DNA from: Zygnema cylindricum
Taxonomy: Eukaryota > Streptophyta > Zygnematophyceae > Zygnematales > Zygnemataceae
Length of the DNA: 64,000 nucleotides
Assembly: GCA_037447655.1 (NCBI GenBank)
Contig: JBBHKE010003428.1
Span: forward strand, 26,208-90,207
Reading direction: 5' to 3'
Numbering within the stretch: position 1 is the stretch's first letter; every line of letters begins with the position of its first letter. The translations under genes and the position numbers were made by a program. Positions 55,900 through 64,000 of this stretch are shown here, one piece after another. Under the pieces are notes generated by a model. That model was not told where the DNA came from. It ran no database searches and worked only from the letters and a program-made list of their open reading frames with translations.

Positions 55900-58393
55900 T
55901 CTGACAGCTGATCTCCGCTGCTTAAAAAGTGACACAGTAAAAAATCCTGTATCACAAGATGAACGGTTCAATTCATTTGTTAAAATCACTTGTATTACAG
56001 CTTGGAAGAGTACGAATGTCAAAACGAATGTTCATGCATTTCTGGAAAATTTGCAACAGTTAAATCGTTCATCTTCTTCTCTGCTATTTCTCAATGTAGC
56101 AAGATTAACTAGCTATTATATCACTCCACACAAACAGTAAACTGCAGGTGCGCACCAGCTGATTACATCATGACTGCAGACGAACAGGCAATAGTCACTT
56201 ACTACCGGCAAAATCTAAAGACTTACAAATAACAGCACAAACTACTTTGTATTTCATTTAGAACCAGCTGGCATAAGAACATAATACGTGAAAGAGAGCA
56301 AAAGCTTACGATCTAACGCAAAGGAATGAGTGAGCTGCCGAGTATGTTTTCTCCTCAGGCTTGCTTGTCTTTTGCTTGCTGTGCTAGTCAGATTTTCTTT
56401 CACTTGCACTGTTTGTTTGATTGAACGTCCTTGCTTGTCCTGCGTCAATATGGTTATATATGGAAGAAAGAAGCGGATGGAGACAACTGTGCCGTTGTTA
56501 GACAAAAGATGCTCCTTTCAAAAAGGAGGCCCTGCGACAAACGTGACACCATTCTGCGGTCGCATAACGACTAGAAATCAGCCGTGCGACGTCGCCCGAT
56601 CACTCTGCGCCCGCGGTGAGGTCGTCAAGTTTATCCAAAAAAAAAAAAACACTAAAATTGTCAAATTTCGGTTCAAAATTTGGAACGCAAACCTGGCGGC
56701 AACTCATCCGAGAACCTTTGGGAAAAAAAAAGAAGGGTTAAGAGACTGCCATTTGGCTAAATCGTGAATGTCAATTGCTTCAGTGACTTTTATTCAACGG
56801 ATAGATTAGGTCACACGAGCATAAGATAGAGAGGTAAACGTAATTTGAAACGTTACAGTAGCCGTTGGCAGACGCGGGAAGCGCCTTTCCAAAATATTTT
56901 TGACAGCCTCATTTGAAGGTCAGTGAAAAAAAGAAACTGGGCAAACCTGAAAAAATCAAAAAAGTCGCCCCGCGCTGTGAAACCAGTACACAATGTACGG
57001 CTAGGCACTGTACCGTTGTAGACTTGTCGCTTGCAGCCGTGGCCTATGAACAAAATGTGCGGATATTCTGTGCGTACCCTGCGAAACTACAGTTCTGTAC
57101 AAAGTCCGTCAGTGTTAGAGTTAATCACTCTAATTTCAGTAAGTGTTTTCCTGACCCAGAATCATACGTAAGTGGCCCATAATGAGGTATGCTACTGAAT
57201 ATCATTTAGTGTGGCTAATTTTACTAAAGTGTTTAACGTTAAAATTCACAAACATCTAATGACGATGGACGGTTAACTGCACAGTGGCGAAAATATTCCA
57301 CATTAATAGATGGTGAAGTTTCCCACCCGCAGTCGCACTAAATTTTCAGCATTGAAGTTTCAGTACGTATCGTAACAGTAGTACGCACTAAATTTCCACA
57401 CATTTTGTCCATAGCACTACAGTAGCTCAATTGAACGTGGACTTCCCCTCCATTCCCGCCGCTCAGGCGGCCAGCTCCGCGGTGGACGAATGGAGTTGCG
57501 CCGGTGCGCGCCGACTTGCTTGTAGTGTCGGTGGAACGAACCTGCAAAACACTTGCTCCGTAGAGTGCCGTACAGTGAAGTGACCGTACGGCTCACTCAG
57601 TCTCACGAATACCGGGCGAATACTGTACCTTGGTCTGACGATATTACAGTACTGAACCGAATGCAGGAGTAGCTCTGTCGATACGATATGTAAAACTTTG
57701 CGTTTCATATATCGCCTTTCGAATCATTGCTGCCTAGACACTTAGCGTTAGTCCGAATCGGATTGAGTTTCACAGCACGATATTTTTTCTAGGTTTTCGA
57801 TACGACACGACAGTACTGTACCATCTAAGTATCTAACGCACTCGCGATTTGTACTCTTGTACGGTATATTATTGCTGTAACGTAGTATCTTATCTTGTCC
57901 CAGTTGTTCTCAAAAGTTTGAAAAGTTTGAGCTATGGACATCAATTTTCCAAGCATAGGATGTTTAATTTTCCTATTGCTTTCCAAACAAAGTTATTGGC
58001 AAATTATAAGTACGTTTGTTCATCCACACAGATAATGGTAGATATTTCAGCTTATTTCTTCTCTTGTCTTGTTCAATATTCACAATGCTTATATCTAAAG
58101 AACCCTAGAAATGGTTATTTGTGACCAGAGCTTTTCAAAGTTATGTACCAAAATCTGAAATTTATTCTCTCTGGAAAAACAAAATAGAACACATGCTCAC
58201 TTTCAAGAACTATCATCCTCTTTAAAAAAATCATTTGTTTCACCTTTATCGCATTTTACAATGAATCTCAGTAAGATTTTGTTTCCTTATTTTATCACGT
58301 CTAAGGAAAAATCTGAAACTTTGTTTCCTTAGTTACAAATTTTTTAGGTCGGTTCTACAAGTCACTTTTATATCATCTTTTCCTTCGTAAATA
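55900..58393. promoter_or_regulatory. Divergent intergenic region with GTAC palindromes
   Basis: Upstream of the PLQDIT gene (-) and the membrane protein gene (+). 56500-57000 and 57300-57870 are GC/CpG-richer. The second part holds about nine GTAC sites, for example GACCGTACGG near 57583 and ACAGTACTGTACC near 57809. No gene recognised; a frame at 56330-56767 (+) has no family features. A degenerate MITE-like stretch lies near 57110-57290. Confidence 0.45.
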
Positions 58394-61300
58394 ATGGACA
58401 CTTTTAGGCTTTCTCAACAAACAGTTTTACGAACAAGACGAACTCGAAAACCATCGAAACGTACGCCTTTTCACTGCTTACTTTGGTCTATTTTTTCAAT
58501 TTTTTCTGTATACCTATTGTCAGGGCGTTTCCTTTTTTCTTCATTTTCATCAAAGTTAAGCCCACCAGTATCGAATTCCTCAACATTATTGAATCAAACC
58601 TTGCAAACGGAGAAAAAAGGAACAGAAAACTTTTACCTAAGTTGGTTTTATGAAGGGCAAATTCAAAATTTGAGGAACGAAACGTTAAGTAATCGACCTA
58701 AAACTTACTTTTCAATCAAACCAAAAAAGAAGAAACATAGGAGGAGAAGAAGAAGAAGTGTCCGTCAAGTTACGGATGTTTTACAACTCGATGACATTTT
58801 AAATGAGAGCCAATCAAATGTTTGGAAACTGAAAACTGGAGTCTTTCCAGATAGTGGACCCTTTATTACTGCGCCTCCTTTTCAAGGTCTTCAGAATTCA
58901 AGGGTAGATCCTGATTGGGAAGAAAATCAGGATCTTGCTGAGTTAACTTTCAGTAAAAATGATACGAATTCGTCTTCATCGAAAATGACGACACCGTGGA
59001 CGTATGAAGACAAAATTAGGTTACAGAATCCTGTCGTTTGTTGGGATGGAGCTCCTTTAAGTTGGGAAAATAGTGGACTAGATCCTTCAAAAATAAAAAG
59101 TCTTTCTATGGAAGAAACTATTCAGATAACAGGTAAGGATTTTTTGTTTCGCCAATACCCATTTAATCTCTTGATGCATGTTAGGGATCTTCAAAAACTT
59201 GAATATCTTCTATACCCTAAATATTTATGTTTCCTAGCCTTTTCGCCTCAATTTGAGACCTTGTGACCTCTTTTAGTAGCATAATTCTGGCCTTTGACTG
59301 TTCAAACTGTATCTTGCGATAGAGATTGAGTTAATAATTGAGAAGCCTTACAGAGAAATACAATGTATGGTTATTTTGGGGTACATTTTACGTGGGTCAT
59401 TGGAGTACATTATAGGTTTAGATATGATTTAAGTGCTTGTTTTGGTACGTGTTAGATACATTTTTGTTTGCTCTAAATTCATTCTTCGTATATTGTGTGT
59501 GTAAACTATAGTTTTTAATGTGTGAAATGTATGGAAACACTATAAATGGATATTACATATCTAAAGCGTACTTAATAATAATCACTATTTGCTGTAACCA
59601 TGACTTATAAGCGAATTTAACTCCTTAAACAACATGTGGATGGAAACGCTAAAAGGGAATATCCTACTGTTAAAAGTGCTTTTATAAGCGCGTTTATCCT
59701 CTTTAAAGGCGGCTAAAAACACTTATATTAACGCTTTTAATACGTTGAAACACATCCTGTTTTGTTACCTTCTCGCACATGGAAAACTATGGTATCTACT
59801 GGAAATTTTTTCAGCAAGGTTTTTTTCATAATTTTGATGACATTATGGATGTGCCTTCGGTCTAAATGTGTGCAAGGTCCTTTTCATGTGTTGTTTGATT
59901 ATTGCTTTCTTTTTATTTGGGTTTTGGAGGTCAGTCGTTCTTGCCATTCATGATTTGGAGTTGACTGCAGGAGAGGGATGTCGTCGATGTATTGTTGGCC
60001 TTTTTTGTGAATTCATGCTGAAATTCAATTTCATAAATCCAAACCAAGTGGAGTTTTTTCGTCGACAAGAAATAATTGTCACTCTGACAGGTCAGTTTCT
60101 TATTTTTGGACACTTTCCCTTCTTTATATTTCTTATTTTGTTTTTCCCTGTAAATGTACTTGTGTCCCACCCCCTATTTTCCGCTATTGGATCTGGCTGC
60201 CTTAATACTGTGGATTTTCATAGATATTAAATAACAATCAATTTTAATTGTCTTTTTCCATTTGGATTTTTGAATTGCCTGAATTTTTCTTCCATTTTCC
60301 TTTTTGTCGCTTCCCCCCTCCTCTCTCTTTTCTAGTAGGAATGCACAAGGTGTTATTTTTACTATTGTAATATATTTGTAAAGAGACAACGAATACTTGT
60401 ACAAAGCATAGTTTCATATTTCAAACAAGGTATACCAGTCATCGTTATTAAGTCATAATCCCAATTTGGTCGCAAGTAAATTGATCCAAATTCACAAATT
60501 AGTGTTAATAACACTAATTTAACAAAGTGGCCAAGTAAGCCACATTGTCCAAACATAACTTAGTGCTGTTAATATCCATACCACTTAAACTCTAATAGTT
60601 CACCAACTTTAATTCACCCACTTTAATTCACCAACTTTTAATCCACCAACTTTAATTCTGCAACATTAATTCACCAACTCTAATAGCAAAGAAAGGTGTA
60701 GTGGTTCATTGTAATTAATGAGCCTGGACCACACTATTTTTGAACCAATCCTTTGTCTTGCATATTGTATAAACAAAATGGACGATTCTTTTTATGACAG
60801 ACATGACTTATGACCACCAGTATAAAAAAACACTCTTGAAATAGTGTGAATTTGCATTAGAATCTTGCAAAATCACACTAACTGCAATAATTGGTGTAGC
60901 AGCCATTGGGAACTTTCATTTACAAGTGTTCTCTCTATCTCTCTCCCTCTCCCTCTCCCTCCCTCTCCCTCCCTTGTCCCTCACTCTTCCTCTCACTTTT
61001 TCCCTTTCCGCCTCCCTCTTCCCTGTCCTTTCCCTTCTTCTCGCTCCTCTACCTGTTCTCTTGGGCCGGTCTGAACGAGTGTCCCACACCAGAAATTTGT
61101 TTCAGAACTGATACTTTCCGAAAGAAACTCCGTGGATGCTTTCTACTTTTTCCTTTATGAGGCAGTCCCTCTCCCTCTCTTTCTCCCTCTCCCTCTCCCT
61201 CTCCCTCTCCCTCTCCCACTCCCTCTCTCTCCCTCTACCTCTCCCTTTGGGATTGAAACTGGGGACTAGAAATGGGAGTTGAAAGATGCAGAGAGAAATA

Positions 61301-62752
61301 GTGAAACATTATATTGAAGGTCATTTTTTGAGAAAAATTGACATGTAAACTCGAAATACAGTTCATCGGTTAATGTAAATGAAGAAAACTGACATATATA
61401 CTTGAAATAAAGGCTATTAGACATGTGAATGAGGAAAACTGAAATTAAAAAGTAAAGTTTGTTTTTTATGTGAATGAGGAAAACTGAAGTGAAAAAGTGA
61501 AAAGTGAAAATTTGAGACCAAAGGTGAAAATTGAAGGGCTTTTACCGATTTTGCAACTGAAAGGAAAAAAAACCAAAAAAAAAAAGTATATGAATCTAAA
61601 AAAGATACTGCAACGGAAACTGAAACACAGAAACAAAGTATTTTGAATCGAATCCGAAACAAGAACAGAAACCGGAAAAGTGAAATAGAAACATTTAGGA
61701 ACTTACAACGGAAAATGAAATAAAAACAGTGAGAGAAATTGAAAAAACCTGGAAAATCGAAATTACGACAGAAACAAAACCATTAAAAGTATTAACAGAA
61801 GAAGCTGAAAGACAGAAAAAACTCAAAAACTGCCAAACTGAAATAGGAACTGAAAAAAGAAAAATCTTTTGTCGGAAAAACGCAGTTATGGAACGGAAAC
61901 GGCGACACGTGAATTGGCCGAATTTGAAATACGAGTTTTTCGTTTATCGCCTTCTCTCCGAAACAACAACCCAATTAGACCCGATTCCCCTTGTGACACT
62001 GGTCACATCTCTCGTTGGTATATATCCGATTTCAGTAAAGGGGGAGATACGGCTTTTCATACCCCTTTTCCATGTACAGGAGAGTTTTTCCCAGGTGAAA
62101 AAACTCCTTTTCTCGTCCTCTTCTTTTTCTTGTCCTTCTCTTTTTCTTGTCCTTCTCTTGTCTCGTCTTTTTCTTGTTTCTCCCCTTTTTTCGTTGTTTT
62201 GTCCTTTGTTATGTTTTTGTCTTTTCTTCAGTTTGTTTTTTCTTTTGTTTTTGTTTTTTGGCTATTAAACTTTTCTCATAGGTTTATATATCTGCTGTTC
62301 TTTTGTAAAACTTTTTTTTTGGTTTGTTTGTTTCATTCTTTAATGTTTTTTTCCGGAAAACCAATTTATTTGGACGAATGTGTTTCTCTCTTGTGGTAAC
62401 TTCTTTTTTCCTTTTTTGTGTGTTTCTTAAATTTTAATTTACAAAATTTGTTCTATTTCCGGGTTTAAATGGTATAAATGTTCTCTTTTTTTAGTTCACT
62501 CAATAATTGAAGAACTCGTTTTGAAAGATATCTCTCTCTTTCTCTCTCGCAGTAAACTTATTTTTTCCTTTTTTCGTGTGTTTCTTAAGTTTTAACTTCG
62601 AAAATGTGTTCTATTTTCGGGTATAAATGGGGCTTATTTTTCAGTTCACTCAATTATTGAAGAACTCGTTTCGAAGGATATAAAAGAATTAAGTTTCGTG
62701 GGAGGATCGAATCATTTGGGAACTTTTTTACATATACAAAATCTTCTTACAG
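58394..62752 (+). CDS. Type II membrane protein, unknown; possibly NXPE/PC-esterase-like (incomplete)
   Basis: Confident exons: 58394-59132 and 59971-60090 (phase 1 to 1), and 61886-62094 and 62645-62752 (phase 1 to 1). At least one exon joining 60090 to 61886 is not identified, and the gene continues beyond. The N-terminus is basic, then one membrane segment (about 27-48), a luminal-type stretch with Asn-glycosylation sequons, and a KPKKKKHRRRRRR cluster. Exon 2 is Cys-containing (EGCRRCIVGLFCEF, then IIVTLTG) and could be an immunoglobulin-like strand pair. Later exons contain CDTGHISRWYISDF, PFPCTGEFF and IKELSFVGGSNHLGTF. The last resembles the block around GDS in NXPE/TBL-type esterases, but with GGS. 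This assignment is tentative; a glycan-modifying Golgi enzyme is possible. Confidence 0.5.
59628..59763. mobile_element. Possible short inverted-repeat element
   Basis: Left AAACAACATGTGGATGGAAA, right the reverse complement of AAACAGGATGTGTTTCAACG, with CGCTAAAAG/CTTTTAGCG-like interior pairing. Imperfect and single copy here, so low confidence. Confidence 0.4.
61160..61250. repeat. CCCTCT tract
   Basis: Pyrimidine simple repeat (CTCCCT)n, complement of the GGGAGA tracts elsewhere; a shorter one lies at 60938-61010. Confidence 0.85.
61330..61510. repeat. About 60-base repeat with TGAGGAAAACTGA core
   Basis: Three imperfect units (GTAAATGAAGAAAACTGACA, GTGAATGAGGAAAACTGAAA and GTGAATGAGGAAAACTGAAG) in the intron before the exon at 61886. 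Confidence 0.75.
62403..62682 (+). repeat. Duplication of an acceptor and exon start in the membrane protein gene
   Basis: Units at about 62403-62530 and 62562-62680 share GTGTGTTTCTTAA, TTGTTCTATT or GTGTTCTATT, CGGGTTTAAATGG or CGGGTATAAATGG, a TTTAG or TTCAG acceptor and TTCACTCAAT(A/T)ATTGAAGAA then CTCGTTT. The second leads into the real exon (62645). The first breaks into CT repeats after 13 codons. Confidence 0.9.
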
Positions 62753-64000
62753 GTATTTATATCCTCCTTGTGAATCCTAATCTTTATAATTCTATTTTTT
62801 TTAAATACCCGAAACGGTTTCTTTCAACTGTCAAACGTGTGTAAACATTCTCAAAAAAGAAGTCCATTTTTTTATCATTTGGTACTCATTTTTTCTATTT
62901 GTACCCATTTCTACCACTTTTTTTTGCTTTTGTTGAAAAGGAGCAAAATACCGAGCTTTATTTTTTTTGTTTTTTGTGACTTTTTTTGCCTCTAGGAAAC
63001 TGGGTAAAAGACATTTTTCTCTCTCCCTCCCTCCTTCCTCCTTCCCTTTCCCTTTCCCCCTCTATCTCTCCCTTCTCTCTTTTGCGCCCGAACACAAAAA
63101 GTTCCTCATAGATAATCTTTTGGCTGAAACCCTTTTTTTTTTCTTTGGTCAATTTATGGTTCCATTTCTATGGGCTGGGTTTTTTTCGGGCAGATGGTAA
63201 TTTTTTGTCAAAAGACATTTCCAAAAATAAGGACATTTTTTGGAATTATACCCAACCAGGTAATTTTTTCTGATTTTTTTTGTTTTTTTTTTCGTCTCAT
63301 AATCTTTAAAAACCTTGGAGTAAATTTTTTAAAATATGCAGGAATTAACTTTGGAAAAGCTTTTCTCCCTTTCGAAAACACCTGGAAAACATTTTGTCTA
63401 TGATATTATATATAAATATATATGTATGTAAATATATATGTATATAAATATATATTATATACAGGAAAGCCTCACAAAACTTTAGAACAATAAAGATCAT
63501 TTTCAAATCTTATAGCAAAATAAATAACACTATGATAGTAAAAATAGCAATAATTATAAACGAAAACATAAACAAAAATGGAAGAAGCTATTATGTAACT
63601 TTTGGAATACTGTCAAAAGAACATTAAACAAGAAAAATATAGTGATAAATTGTCAAATAGGTGATGAAATCTAAAATAAATCAATCATTTAGAGATTGAC
63701 TTGCTCTATTTTTTCTTATATAGATTAGCATTTTTAAAATATTTGAACCCAAACTATATACAGTAATTAATGTATCACCAGCAATTTATGTCTATAATCA
63801 TTATTATGTTATTAATGATGTATGTATACATATGTATTTATTCTTAGTAATTATTGTTATATGTATTTTTTCCTTTCCAGAAGCTTTTTTTTTTTTTAAT
63901 TCAGTTATCCCAGCAGAAAAAAGGGAACGGTTGCGGGGTTTTCTTTTTCCTTTTTTTTTCTATTTTTTTTTTTTTTTTTTTTTGTGTTGCGTTTCATATT
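62753..64000. other. Intron or downstream sequence of the membrane protein gene
   Basis: No confident exon. A possible acceptor CTCTAG at 62991-62996 is followed by GAAACTGGGTAAAAGAC, which could be a short exon in frame (GNWVKD). Otherwise poly-T runs, a CT tract at 63018-63075, a TA-rich tract at 63408-63470, and AT-rich sequence to the window end. Confidence 0.4.

Noticed and set aside
56330-56767. 145-codon plus-strand frame
   Set aside because: No motif or splice context; the hydrophobic start does not continue into a recognisable protein.

Overview
This is a eukaryotic nuclear window: AT-rich, intron-dense, GT-AG introns, standard code, and full of microsatellites (CT/GA, TA, poly-T/poly-A, GGGAGA). 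It most resembles a streptophyte (charophyte-like alga or early plant lineage). The reasons are an XRI1-like gene (a plant family), a plant-like ER M28 metallopeptidase, and a non-LTR reverse transcriptase of a type I recall from algal and early plant genomes. Exon models were built by hand from splice sites and reading-phase agreement. No database search was possible, so the organism is an inference.

Layout. 1-1690 is upstream sequence with a TATA box. 1691-14545 (+) is an ERMP1-like membrane metallopeptidase of 13 confirmed exons. 15850-18181 (-) is a GC-rich, 5'-truncated non-LTR retroelement with an open RT plus restriction-like endonuclease ORF. 19769-30107 (-) is an animal/protist-type mitochondrial glutamate dehydrogenase with 15 visible exons and one expected exon missing. 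32263-41062 (+) is a class A beta-lactamase-like serine hydrolase with a long Ser/Thr/Pro-rich N-terminus. 44394-45564 (-) is a small acidic coiled-coil-like protein. 47397-51011 (+) is the XRI1-like gene of 7 exons. 54438-55899 (-) is an unknown 166-residue basic protein with a PLQDIT motif. From 58394 (+) runs an unfinished gene for a type II membrane protein that leaves the window. GDH/hydrolase and coiled-coil/XRI1 are divergent pairs. The genes look like independent housekeeping loci, not a pathway cluster.

The main unexpected observation is structural. At about twenty exon-intron junctions in five of the seven genes, the splice site plus the adjoining 10-100 bases of exon has been tandemly duplicated into the intron, from one extra copy to six. 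Copies range from near-identical to heavily decayed. Many keep AG or GT but would shift the frame or bring in a stop. This suggests introns growing by repeated junction duplication, or a supply of decoy splice sites.

Three short inverted-repeat (MITE-like) families are scattered through introns and spacers; two share the terminal sequence TACACCGTG...TATTAGTGTTAAT. Presumed promoter regions are rich in GTAC palindromes.
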